Under the pieces are notes generated by a model. That model was not told the origin of the DNA. It did not search any database and saw nothing but the letters and a program-made list of their open reading frames with translations. Below, piece after piece: positions 51,220 through 61,735 of a stretch of 64,000 bases of DNA. Source of the DNA: Kribbella italica (GTDB lineage: Bacteria > Actinomycetota > Actinomycetes > Propionibacteriales > Kribbellaceae); assembly GCF_014205135.1 (NCBI RefSeq), contig NZ_JACHMY010000001.1, positions 1,984,001 to 2,048,000 on the forward strand, read 5' to 3'. The stretch's first letter is position 1. The number at the start of each line of letters is the position of its first letter. The position numbers were made by a program, and so were the translations under genes.

Positions 51220-51249
51220 AAGCCCCGGGGCGAGTGCCCCGGGGCTTTT
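51220..51249 (+). terminator. Attenuator terminator before ThrRS2
   Basis: AAGCCCCGGGGC pairs perfectly with GCCCCGGGGCTT around a GAGT loop, followed by TTTT. Strong, 48 bases before the ThrRS2 ATG and 18 after the leader stop, so it must be bypassed for expression. Confidence 0.9.
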
Positions 51250-51296
51250 GCGTGCCACCAGTACTCGCTCCTTCCACTAGAGCGAAGGAAATCATC

Positions 51297-52535
51297 ATGT
51301 TCGACCACCGCAAGCTCGGCCGCGAGCTCGGCCTGTTCGACTCCGACCCGCTGATCGGCGCGGGTCTGCCCTACCTGCTCCCGGCCGGCGCCGCGGTCCG
51401 GCACGCGCTGGAGAGCTACGTCGCCGACCTGGAACGCCGCGCGGGCTACCAGCAGGTCTACTCACCCGTGCTCGGGAAGCGCGAGCTCTACGAGATCTCC
51501 GGGCACTGGTCGCACTACAGCGACGACATGTACCCGCCGATGAAGGTGGGGGAGGAGGAGGTCGTACTGCGCCCGAGCCTGTGTCCACACCACGCGCTGA
51601 TCTACCGCTCGCGCTCCCACAGCTATCGCGAGCTCCCGATCCGGTACGCCGAGCTCGGCGGCATGTACCGCTCGGAGCTGTCCGGCGTGCTCGGTGGACT
51701 GACCAGGGTCCGCGCGATCCAGCTGAACGACGGGCACATCTTCTGCACCCTCGACCAGGTCGCCGACGAGGCCTGCGCGTCGCTCGACCTCATCCTGCGC
51801 GCGTACGACGACCTCGGGCTGGGCCCGTCGCGCTTCCTGCTCTCGCTGCCGGCGGAGAACGCGCGGATCGGTGAGGCCGGGAGCAAGTACGTCGGTGACC
51901 AGGACAGCTGGGACCGCTCGGCCGCGCTGCTCAGGTCTGTTCTCGACGACGCCGGTGTCGCGTACGAGGAGGCGCCGGGGGAGGCCGCGTTCTACGGACC
52001 GAAGATCGACATCCAGCTCGAGGACGTGGCCGGGCGCGAGTACACCCTGTCCACCATCCAGGTCGACTTCCACCAGCCGGCCCGGTTCGAGCTCGAGTAC
52101 ATCGGTGCCGACGGCAACAAACACCGGCCCGTGATGGTGCATCGCGCGATCATCGGCAGCCTGGAACGCGTGATCGCGCAACTGATCGAGCAGCACGGGG
52201 GCGCGTTCCCCGCCTGGCTCGCGCCGGTGCAGGTGGTCGTCCTGCCGTTGTCGGACTCCGAGGAGGAGTACGCCGCCCAGATCGCGCGGCGCGCGATCGA
52301 CCGTGGGCTGCGGGTCGAGGTGGCGCACGCCGACGAGGGCACCCTCGGCGCACGGATCCGGGAGAACCGCCACGCGCCGTACCAGCTCGTGATCGGCAAG
52401 CGGGAGGTTGCCTCCGGCCACCTGGCGGTGCGCTATCGCGACGGGCACCAGGGCGACCCGGCCGGGGCCGCGGATGTTCTCGAGTATTTATCTTTCCATT
52501 GCCGTGCAAAGTCTTGCCAGTCACTGCCGGGTTGA
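51297..52535 (+). CDS. Second threonyl-tRNA synthetase, no TGS/editing domains
   Basis: 412 residues. Begins directly with the catalytic core (RKLGRELGLFDSDPLIGAG; LRPSLCPHHALIYRS; ELSGVLGGLTRVRAIQLNDG with HIFC; PVMVHRAIIGSLERVI) and ends with the anticodon-binding domain (APVQVVVLPLSDSEEEY). The zinc ligands Cys (LCPHH), His (DGHIFC) and His (VMVHRA) are conserved. It lacks the TGS and editing domains of the full-length copy at 19121, so it could mischarge Ser. Such paralogues serve as inhibitor-resistant or stress-induced enzymes. GAAGGA seven bases before the ATG; attenuated by Thr-codon leader. Confidence 0.92.
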   Translation: MFDHRKLGRELGLFDSDPLIGAGLPYLLPAGAAVRHALESYVADLERRAGYQQVYSPVLGKRELYEISGHWSHYSDDMYPPMKVGEEEVVLRPSLCPHHALIYRSRSHSYRELPIRYAELGGMYRSELSGVLGGLTRVRAIQLNDGHIFCTLDQVADEACASLDLILRAYDDLGLGPSRFLLSLPAENARIGEAGSKYVGDQDSWDRSAALLRSVLDDAGVAYEEAPGEAAFYGPKIDIQLEDVAGREYTLSTIQVDFHQPARFELEYIGADGNKHRPVMVHRAIIGSLERVIAQLIEQHGGAFPAWLAPVQVVVLPLSDSEEEYAAQIARRAIDRGLRVEVAHADEGTLGARIRENRHAPYQLVIGKREVASGHLAVRYRDGHQGDPAGAADVLEYLSFHCRAKSCQSLPG

Positions 52536-52591
52536 GAGATGGTGACGGTCAGTCATGCACTCCCTACCCAGTGCAAAGGCGGTCCGCCCCC

Positions 52592-53377
52592 ATGAAACGC
52601 CTCACCGGAATCCTCGGCAGCGCGGTGCTCGGCACCGCGCTGCTGGTCAGTCCCACGATCGCGCACGCGGCTCCCTCGTACGTCGCGCTCGGCGACTCCT
52701 ACGCCTCCGGCGTCGGCACGCGCTCCTACCTCCCCGACAGCGGTGCGTGCCAGCGCTCCACGAAGTCCTACCCGTACGTCGACGCGGCCCGGATCGGCGC
52801 GACCCTGACCTCGGTCGCGTGCTCCGGCGCCCGCGTCGCCGACGTCACCGCCAACCAGCTCGGCCCGCTGAACGCCGCCGTCAACTTCGTCACCCTCCAG
52901 GTCGGCGGCAACGACGCGGGCTTCTCCTCGGTGATCACCGAGTGCGCGAAGCCGGCCTGGCTGGGCAACTGCGACGGCGCGATCAACACCGCGCAGGCGA
53001 CGATCAACAACACGATCCCCGGCCGGCTGACCACGCTGTACGCGACGGTGCGCAGCCGGGCGACGACGGCGAAGGTGATCATCGTCGGCTACCCGCGCCT
53101 GTTCAACGGCACCGACTGCAACGCCGGGACGTTCTTCAGCGCCGCCGAGATGACCCGGCTGAACCAGACCGCGGACCTGCTCAACGGCAAGATCTCCGCG
53201 GCCGCCGGTGCGGCCGGCTACACGTTCGTGAACCCGACCAGCGCGTTCGTCGGACACGCCGTCTGCGGCAGCCCGGAGTGGATCAACGGGTTGTCGAACC
53301 CGATCAGCGAGTCGTACCACCCGAACGTCACCGGCCAGGCGAGCTTCGCCAACCTGGTCCAGCCGCATCTGAGCTGA
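52592..53377 (+). CDS. Secreted SGNH-hydrolase lipase/esterase
   Basis: 261 residues. Signal peptide MKRLTGILGSAVLGTALLVS with AHA cleavage. GDSYASGVG (block I, catalytic Ser), GGNDAGF (block III), and YHPNVTG (block V, Asp/His region). Cys pairs (SGACQRS, SVACSG, ITECAKPAWLGNC, GTDCN) fit the disulfides of Streptomyces SGNH lipases. Ester hydrolysis outside the cell. Starts 56 bases after ThrRS2; probably a separate unit. Confidence 0.92.
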   Translation: MKRLTGILGSAVLGTALLVSPTIAHAAPSYVALGDSYASGVGTRSYLPDSGACQRSTKSYPYVDAARIGATLTSVACSGARVADVTANQLGPLNAAVNFVTLQVGGNDAGFSSVITECAKPAWLGNCDGAINTAQATINNTIPGRLTTLYATVRSRATTAKVIIVGYPRLFNGTDCNAGTFFSAAEMTRLNQTADLLNGKISAAAGAAGYTFVNPTSAFVGHAVCGSPEWINGLSNPISESYHPNVTGQASFANLVQPHLS

Positions 53378-53632
53378 CTCCGGCCGCTGACACTCACCGG
53401 GCTGCGCGGCGCCCCTGTTCGTGGTGTGATGCAGGGGTGCCGTACCCGGTGTGCGAGGCCGGCCCCGGAGGGGTGGCCGGTGTCGTCGCCGGCCGGTCGG
53501 CGCGGCATCGATCACTCTCCGCGATCGCGGATTTCCCTTGTCCTGCTGGCCTTTCAGTGCCGCGGACCCAGTCGTGCCAGCACTCTCGGTAGTGCCCTTC
53601 CAGCGTGAAGCCTGCTCGCCGAACTCACGATG

Positions 53633-53670
53633 CGTGATGCCGTAATCACGTTGGTGTGAGATGGATCACG
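53633..53670 (+). promoter_or_regulatory. CRP-like sites upstream of the M4 protease
   Basis: TGTGA-N6-TCACG at 53655-53670 matches the Crp consensus except the last base, and CGTGAT-N6-ATCACG at 53633-53650 is a second inverted repeat. They lie 115 and 135 bases before the protease start in a 407-base gap (53378-53784) that otherwise holds no gene. Confidence 0.5.
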
Positions 53671-53784
53671 GGAGGTCGCTTTCCGGATTCGCCGAATGAC
53701 AGGGTGCAGCGGTCATCCGCCTGTCGAGAGCGAGCTTGGGGGCTTGTGGGTTCTCGGCGACACGCAGTACTGGGAGGAAATGCT

Positions 53785-56106
53785 GTGAAAGCTCGCACCT
53801 GGCTGGCCGGTCTGGCCGCCGGCGCGGTATCGCTCACCCTCGTGGCACCGGGAATGGCCAGCAGTGCCCCGGTCCAGGAGCAGGCGACCGCCAAGAGTCC
53901 TGAGGTCCGCACGCTCGAGACCCCGAAGGCCGGCGGCGCCGGTCTGGTGACCAAGCGGGACGCGACCGGTCGCGCCCACTCGGTCCGTCCGGCCACTCCG
54001 CTGAAGGCTCCGGCCTCGGTCAGCGCGAAGGCCGGCAAGTCCGCCACCAGCAAGCCCGACGCGGCCGCGGTCGCCAAGGCCCAGGTCACCGCGGTCGCGC
54101 CGTACTTCGGAGCGCGCCCGGCCGACCTGGTGGCGGAGACGAGCACGCTGTCGGAGTACGGCTCGCAGACCCGTTTCCAGCAAGTGATCGACGGCGTCCA
54201 GGTGTACGGCGGCGAGATCGTCACCAGCCTCGACAAGTCCGGCGCGCTGGAAGCCGCCAACGGCGAGGTCGCGCTGGCGACGTACGGGTCCTTCCCGGCC
54301 GCCGACAAGGCCGACGCCGCGAAGACGACCGCGCAGAACGCGGCCGTCCAGGCTGTCTCCACCCGCGGCAAGCTCGACGCCGGCAAGCTGACCGCGAAGC
54401 TGCAGGGGCCGCGCTGGTTCGACCTCGGCCTGGTCACCCGCCAGCCGGGTTCGGCCGCGCTCCCGGTCTACCTGTACGACGTGACCGGACCGGGCGACGT
54501 CCGCTGGCAGGCCATCGTGCACGCCTCCGGTCAGACCCTGCTCGCCTGGGACATGGCCGAGCACCTGAACCGCGTGGTCTGCGACGCCAACCGCACGGTG
54601 ATCCAGACCGGCGCCGAGGACGTCCGCTGCGGCACCGTCTTCCAGTCCAGCCGCGCGGAGGGCGAGGCGCCGTCGGCGGTCCAGGACGTCAACCAGGTCT
54701 ACGAGTACTTCGGTGACACCTCCGACACCTACGCCTCGCTGGGCACCGACCTGACCGAGCTGATCGGCGTCGACTACGGCGACGGCAAGGGCAAGGCGCT
54801 GCGCGGCACCGTCCGGATCTGCGTCGACGGCGGCTGCCCGTACGCCAACGCGTTCTGGAACGGCGAGCAGATGGCCTTCGGTGAAGGCGTCAGCACCGAC
54901 GACGTGACCGGCCACGAGCTGACCCACGGCGTCACCCAGCACACCTCCGGCCTGGCCTACCTGTGGGAGGCCGGCGCGATCAACGAGTCGTTCTCCGACA
55001 TCCTCGGCGAGTTCGTCGACCTGACCAACGGCTCCGCGGACGACACCGCGGCCAACCGCTGGCAGATCGGTGAGGGCTCCAGCCTCGGCGTGATCCGCAG
55101 CATGTCCGACCCGGCGAAGTTCAACGACCCGGACCGGATGCGCAGCGCGAACTGGTTCGACGACGAGTTCTTCCAGGACAACGGCGGCGTGCACTTCAAC
55201 TCCGGCGTCGGCAACAAGGCGGCGTACCTGATCGCCGACGGCGGCGCCTTCAACGGCCAGAAGATGCTCGGCATCGGCCTGGCCCGCTCCGAGGTGCTGT
55301 GGCACGAGACCCAGAAGGTGCTGACGTCCGGCGCCGACTACGGCGACCTGGCCGAGGGTCTGCGCTCGACCTGCGCCAAGCTGGCCAAGAAGAAGCAGCG
55401 TCCAATTTCTGGGCAGGGCATGACCAAGGCCGACTGCGCCCAGGTCGAGCTCGGCATCAAGGCCACCGAGATGGACTTCGAGCCGGCCGTCGGCAAGCCG
55501 GCCCAGGCGCCGGTCTGCGACACCACCGGCGCGAAGGCGAAGAACCTGTTCAAGACCAGCTTCGCGGAGTACCCGGACGGCAAGATCGTCCGCGGTGAGG
55601 GCTGGGTGCTCGGCAAGGGCGAGGGTCTCGAGGGGTCGCTGGTCGACACGTCGTACTCGCAGGACGGTGACGACTCGATGCTCGGCGTCGTGACGGACCC
55701 GGAGGGCTCGATCAGCCTGCAGACCGCGAACGGCACGAAGATCAAGAACGCCAAGACGTACCTGCGGTTCACGCACGCGTACAACTTCTACAACGTGTTC
55801 ATCATCTTCGGCGTCCGCACCGGGACGGCCACCTTGGAGTACTCCGACAACGGTGGCGCGACCTGGAAGGACACCGCGCCGCTGACCTGGAAGAACGGGC
55901 CGACACTCGACCCGAACTTCTCCGACGACACCGTCGCCGCCTGGCACGGCAACTCCGGTGGCTGGGAGACCAGCCGGCTGGACCTGTCGGAGTTCACCGG
56001 CAAGCAGCTGAAGTTCCGCTGGACCGGGCACGGCAAGGACTTCGCCGACCTGATCCCGGGCAACTGGTGGCTCGACAACGCCACCATCTACAACTGCTCG
56101 AAGTAG
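53785..56106 (+). CDS. Secreted M4-family (thermolysin-like) metalloprotease
   Basis: 773 residues. Signal peptide (ARTWLAGLAAGAVSLTLVAP), an FTP/PepSY propeptide region (~residues 30-250), then the M4 catalytic domain: zinc motif HELTHGV, downstream Glu in AGAINESFSDILGEFVDL, and substrate loops. After it a ~200-residue C-terminal beta domain (ITFG-like, TLEYSDNGGATWKDTAPL, WWLDNATIYNC) common in actinobacterial M4 enzymes as P/homB-type appendage. Degrades extracellular protein; auto-processed. GGAGG seven bases before the GTG. Terminator downstream. Confidence 0.93.
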   Translation: MKARTWLAGLAAGAVSLTLVAPGMASSAPVQEQATAKSPEVRTLETPKAGGAGLVTKRDATGRAHSVRPATPLKAPASVSAKAGKSATSKPDAAAVAKAQVTAVAPYFGARPADLVAETSTLSEYGSQTRFQQVIDGVQVYGGEIVTSLDKSGALEAANGEVALATYGSFPAADKADAAKTTAQNAAVQAVSTRGKLDAGKLTAKLQGPRWFDLGLVTRQPGSAALPVYLYDVTGPGDVRWQAIVHASGQTLLAWDMAEHLNRVVCDANRTVIQTGAEDVRCGTVFQSSRAEGEAPSAVQDVNQVYEYFGDTSDTYASLGTDLTELIGVDYGDGKGKALRGTVRICVDGGCPYANAFWNGEQMAFGEGVSTDDVTGHELTHGVTQHTSGLAYLWEAGAINESFSDILGEFVDLTNGSADDTAANRWQIGEGSSLGVIRSMSDPAKFNDPDRMRSANWFDDEFFQDNGGVHFNSGVGNKAAYLIADGGAFNGQKMLGIGLARSEVLWHETQKVLTSGADYGDLAEGLRSTCAKLAKKKQRPISGQGMTKADCAQVELGIKATEMDFEPAVGKPAQAPVCDTTGAKAKNLFKTSFAEYPDGKIVRGEGWVLGKGEGLEGSLVDTSYSQDGDDSMLGVVTDPEGSISLQTANGTKIKNAKTYLRFTHAYNFYNVFIIFGVRTGTATLEYSDNGGATWKDTAPLTWKNGPTLDPNFSDDTVAAWHGNSGGWETSRLDLSEFTGKQLKFRWTGHGKDFADLIPGNWWLDNATIYNCSK

Positions 56107-56118
56107 TGGACTGACGCG

Positions 56119-56149
56119 AGGCCCGGCGGACACCACGTCGCCGGGCCTT
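56119..56149. terminator. Intrinsic terminator after M4 protease
   Basis: AGGCCCGGCG pairs perfectly with CGCCGGGCCT around a ten-base loop, followed by TGCTCTTG. Confidence 0.8.
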
Positions 56150-56160
56150 GCTCTTGCCCT

Positions 56161-56188
56161 TTATATGCCTGAAACGGTATATATAAGA
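56161..56188 (+). promoter_or_regulatory. AT-rich promoter/operator of the SRPBCC gene
   Basis: TTATATG-CC and GG-TATATATAA flank CTGAAACG, an imperfect dyad overlapping a TATATA -10 box that sits six bases before the ATG. Such dyads are bound by ArsR-family regulators of SRPBCC genes, though none is adjacent here. Confidence 0.5.
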
Positions 56189-56189
56189 C

Positions 56190-56921
56190 ATGAGCGAATC
56201 ACTGACCAGTGTCGACGGCCGGACCGTGCTGCGGATGGAACGCCGGCTCGCGCACCCGCCGGAGAAGGTGTGGCGGGCGCTGACCGAGCCCGGCGAGCTC
56301 GCGCACTGGTTCCCGGCGGCTGTCGAGCTGGACCTGCGGCTCGACGGGAAGATCAGCTTCTCGTTCGACGGCGAGGACGGGGGAGCGGGCGTGGTCCGGG
56401 CCTACGACCCGCCGCGGTTGCTCGAGTTCACCTGGGGTGAGGAGATCCAGCGCTGGGAGGTCGAGCCGACCACGGATGGTTGCCTGCTCACCCTGACCGC
56501 GACGTACGACGACCGGCCGGGCTCGGCGAGTTTCACCAGCGGCTGGATCCTGTGCCTGGACGCGATGGACTCCGCACTCGGCGGCCGAGCCGTTGCCCGG
56601 GACAACTACAAGGTCCTGCACGAGCAGTTCGTGAAGATCTACGGCCTGGACGCCGGCGAGCAGCAGGCCGACGGATCGATCCGGTTCGAACGCCAGCTGA
56701 CCGCGCCGAAGGAGAAGATCTGGCCCCGGCTCGCCGAGAAGCTGCAGGTCAGTCCGCCCGACGGCAACGAACTGCGGGTGAACGGCGCGACGCTGACCCT
56801 GCGCGACGGCAACGGCGGAGCCCGCCTGGTGCTCACCCAGACGGACCCCGCGGCCGGGGACTACGAGCGCTGGCGAGAGCTGATCGAGTCGGTGGCAGCC
56901 GAGGCCGTCACCGCCGACTGA
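56190..56921 (+). CDS. SRPBCC/AHSA1-family protein
   Basis: 243 residues. First AHSA1 domain with RRLAHPPEKVWRALTEPGEL, WFPAAVELDLRLDGKISFSF and GWILCLDAMDSALGG. A second shorter copy (SIRFERQLTAPKEKIWPRLA) is present at the C-terminus. Hydrophobic ligand binding or chaperone-like function. Often with ArsR regulators, absent here. No ribosome site; likely leaderless. Convergent with UvrA2. Confidence 0.85.
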   Translation: MSESLTSVDGRTVLRMERRLAHPPEKVWRALTEPGELAHWFPAAVELDLRLDGKISFSFDGEDGGAGVVRAYDPPRLLEFTWGEEIQRWEVEPTTDGCLLTLTATYDDRPGSASFTSGWILCLDAMDSALGGRAVARDNYKVLHEQFVKIYGLDAGEQQADGSIRFERQLTAPKEKIWPRLAEKLQVSPPDGNELRVNGATLTLRDGNGGARLVLTQTDPAAGDYERWRELIESVAAEAVTAD

Positions 56922-56947
56922 CCTCGGGCTCGGCCCGCCGCCTCGCT

Positions 56948-59212
<2,265 letters not shown>

Positions 59213-59260
59213 ACCTTCAATTCTTACATTGAAGCGCTCGTAAAAACTTTGACGCTCACC

Positions 59261-59836
59261 TCAGGCTGTGCTCCCCGCGGAACCTTCAAGTGACGTGTGA
59301 AGCTTGAGGTTCACCGCGTCGAGCAGCTCCTGCAGCTGCCCACCGAGCACCTCGCGCTCGGCCGCACCGAGCGACGACACCAGCTCCGCTTCGCGGGTCA
59401 GCACCTGGTCGACCGTCCGCTCGACCAGCTCGTGCCCGCCCGGGGTCAGCGACACGACCACCAGCCGGGCCTCCTCCGTACGACGAGTGACCAGCCCCGA
59501 CTCCTCGGCCCGCCGGATCCGCTGCGAGGTCGCGCCGGCCGTCACCAGTGTGCGCGCGGTCAGCTCCCGCGTACTCAACTCGTACGGCGGCCCACTGCGC
59601 CGCAGCACGCTCAGCAGATCGAGCGTCGCCGGATCGACCCCCAGCTCGGCCAGCAATCGCCGCCGGTCGTCGGCGAACAACTTCGCCAGCCGCCACAGGG
59701 GAGTGACGATCCCGATCGACTCGGTCGGCGCGCCGGGCCGCTCCCGCTGCCAGGCGCGCGCGATCTCCGCCGCCGGGTACGGGTTGGGCGCATCGAGCGG
59801 GTAGGCGTCAGCGAAGTTGTCGGGCACGAGCGCCAT
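59261..59836 (-). CDS. MarR-family regulator
   Basis: 191 residues. Winged helix: LDLLSVLRRSGPPYELSTRE, LVTAGATSQRIRRAEESGLV, TRRTEEARLVVVSLTPGG. Helical dimerisation ends on both sides. ATG five bases after a 28-bp palindrome (59842-59869) to which it likely binds. Lies between UvrA2 and the SDR gene, so it may regulate both. No ribosome site; leaderless. Confidence 0.9.
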   Translation of the reverse strand: MALVPDNFADAYPLDAPNPYPAAEIARAWQRERPGAPTESIGIVTPLWRLAKLFADDRRRLLAELGVDPATLDLLSVLRRSGPPYELSTRELTARTLVTAGATSQRIRRAEESGLVTRRTEEARLVVVSLTPGGHELVERTVDQVLTREAELVSSLGAAEREVLGGQLQELLDAVNLKLHTSLEGSAGSTA

Positions 59837-59841
59837 GATAC

Positions 59842-59869
59842 GTTTAGGTCTAAACGTTTAGACCTAAAC
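59842..59869. promoter_or_regulatory. 28-bp perfect palindrome: MarR operator
   Basis: GTTTAGGTCTAAAC followed immediately by its reverse complement GTTTAGACCTAAAC. Each half is itself nearly palindromic. It sits in the 45-base gap between divergent MarR and SDR starts and overlaps both promoters. Confidence 0.8.
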
Positions 59870-59881
59870 AAGAGGAGTGGC

Positions 59882-60580
59882 GTGTCCAGAACGATTGTGG
59901 TGACCGGGGGATCGACTGGGATCGGCCGGGCGGCGGCCGAGCTGTTCCGCGCCGACGGCGACCAGGTGGTGATCACCGGCCGCCGGGCTGACGTACTGAA
60001 GCAGACGGCCGACGAGTTGGGGGCCGAGGCAGTGGTCTGCGACGCGACCGATCCGGCGCAGGTCGCCGAGCTGGCCGCGGCGCTGCCGGAGCGGGTCGAC
60101 GTACTGGTGAACAATGCCGGCGGCAACACCGAGCTGAACGGTTCGGGAGACCTGGCGGAACGGTGGATCGCCAACTACACGGCGAACGTCGTGTCGGCAG
60201 TCCTGACCACCACGGCGCTGGCGCCGAGGCTCACGACGGCGGTGATCCATCTCGGTTCGATCGCCGGGACACGGGGAGGTGGTTCGTACGGCGCGGCGAA
60301 GGCGGCGCTGGCGACCTGGAGTCTCGATCTGGCCGCTGAGCTCGGGCCCCGCGGGATCACCTCGAACGTGGTGGCCCCGGGCTACACCGCCGAGACCGAG
60401 TTCTTCCAGGACCGGCTGTCCGACGAGCGCCGCCAGTGGTTGGTCGAGTCGACGATGACCGGCCGCGCCGGTACGCCGTACGACGTCGCCGCACTGATCC
60501 ACTTCCTCGCGTCGCCCGGCGCGCGGCATCTCACCGGGCAGGTCCTGCACGTGAACGGCGGCGCCCTCACCACCAGGTGA
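59882..60580 (+). CDS. Short-chain dehydrogenase/reductase
   Basis: 232 residues. Motifs VTGGSTGIGRAAAELFR, VDVLVNNAGGNTEL, catalytic SYGAAKAALATWSLD (YxxxK), LTGQVLHVNGGALTTR. NADP(H)-dependent oxidoreductase of unknown substrate. GAGGAG five bases before GTG. Second SDR in the window; controlled by the divergent MarR. Next gene LacI starts 24 bases downstream but has a separate promoter-like GACAAT. Confidence 0.92.
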   Translation: MSRTIVVTGGSTGIGRAAAELFRADGDQVVITGRRADVLKQTADELGAEAVVCDATDPAQVAELAAALPERVDVLVNNAGGNTELNGSGDLAERWIANYTANVVSAVLTTTALAPRLTTAVIHLGSIAGTRGGGSYGAAKAALATWSLDLAAELGPRGITSNVVAPGYTAETEFFQDRLSDERRQWLVESTMTGRAGTPYDVAALIHFLASPGARHLTGQVLHVNGGALTTR

Positions 60581-60604
60581 CGCGGTGTCGGTGACAATGG
60601 CCGC

Positions 60605-61642
60605 ATGCGTGCCACTGTCAAGGACGTCGCCAAGCGGGCCGGGGTGTCCCCGAAGACGGTGTCGAACGTGATCAACGGCGTCGTGTTCGTCCGGCCGGAG
60701 ACGCGGGCGAAGGTCGAGCAGGCGCTGAGCGAGCTCGACTACGTGCCCAACCTGAGCGCCCGGGGGCTGCGCAACGGCCGGTCGGGGATGATCGGCCTGG
60801 CGCTGCCCGACCTGCTGCGGCCGTACTCGGCCGAGATCACCCACCTGGTCGTCGAGTTGGCCCACGAGCGCGGCTGGGGCGTGCAGATCGAGCAGACCGC
60901 CGCCGAGCCCGACCGCGAGTACGACCTGCTCTCCAAGGCGCGCTCGCACCAGATCGACGGCCTGATCCTGAACCCGGTCAACCTCGACGACAGCGCGGTC
61001 ATGTCGGCCGGCTCGCTGCCGCCCGTCGTACTGATCGGTGACGTCGACCAGGACGTCGTCAGCCAGGTCTGCATCGACAATGTCGGCGCCGCCCGCGACA
61101 TGACCCAGCACCTCGTCGGCCAGGGCTACCGCCGGATCGCCGCGGTCGGCACGCCCGAGCCTCCCGGCAGTCCTGGAAGGGTCGGCGGCCGCACGGACTC
61201 CGCCGGTACGGCGGCCGCACGCCTCCGCGTGATCGGCTACCGCGAGGTCCTCACCGCGGCCGGCCTGCACGACCCCGCGCTCGAGATCGCCCTCGACCGC
61301 TGGAGCCCCGAAGGCGCCGCGATCGTCGTCGGCCGCTACCTGGAGGACCACGAGCCACCCGACGCGATCTTCTGCTTCACCGACACCATCGCCAGCGGCA
61401 CCCTGTCGGCGCTCTGGTCGGCGGGCGTCGCGGTGCCCCAGGACTGCGCGGTCGCCGGTTTCGACAACATCCTCGAGAGCCGCTACACCGTGCCGCCGCT
61501 GAGCACGGTCGACTTCGACCGGCGCAGCTTCGTCCAGGCGGCGCTGGACCTGCTCGGCGAGCGGATGGCCGACCGGGCCGCGGCACCGCGGCGGATCGTG
61601 GTCCCGCACCGCGTCGTGGCCCGCGCCAGCACTGCACGCTAA
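60605..61642 (+). CDS. LacI-family transcription regulator
   Basis: 345 residues. HTH: VKDVAKRAGVSPKTVSNVIN, hinge LSARGLRNGRSGMIGLALPD. Effector domain with PVVLIGDVDQDVVSQVCIDN, CFTDTIASGTLSALWSAGV, and AVAGFDNILESRYTVPPLST. Sugar-responsive repressor of the following ABC importer, from position. ATG with GACAAT six bases earlier suggests leaderless. Confidence 0.93.
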   Translation: MRATVKDVAKRAGVSPKTVSNVINGVVFVRPETRAKVEQALSELDYVPNLSARGLRNGRSGMIGLALPDLLRPYSAEITHLVVELAHERGWGVQIEQTAAEPDREYDLLSKARSHQIDGLILNPVNLDDSAVMSAGSLPPVVLIGDVDQDVVSQVCIDNVGAARDMTQHLVGQGYRRIAAVGTPEPPGSPGRVGGRTDSAGTAAARLRVIGYREVLTAAGLHDPALEIALDRWSPEGAAIVVGRYLEDHEPPDAIFCFTDTIASGTLSALWSAGVAVPQDCAVAGFDNILESRYTVPPLSTVDFDRRSFVQAALDLLGERMADRAAAPRRIVVPHRVVARASTAR

Positions 61643-61677
61643 CCAACACGTTTCGACAAAACCTCACGCCGAGGGTC

Positions 61678-61706
61678 TTGTCAGCGCATTGCAACGATGT
61701 AATGAT
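61678..61706 (+). promoter_or_regulatory. Promoter and LacI operator of sugar ABC operon
   Basis: TTGTCA (61678-61683), 16-base spacer, TAATGA (61700-61705). TTGCAAC-GATGTAA at 61689-61702 is an imperfect LacI operator with central CG, sitting in the spacer. Best target for the LacI protein encoded upstream. Confidence 0.55.
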
Positions 61707-61735
61707 CGGTGCCGCCTGCGAAGGAGACACCCCCC

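Noticed and set aside
51149..52535. ThrRS2 as self-resistance gene of an antibiotic cluster
   Set aside because: No polyketide, NRPS or beta-lactone genes are nearby within this window.
53378..53784. Short open frames at 53426-53645
   Set aside because: Overlapping frames without ribosome site or domain; the stretch has CRP-like sites instead.
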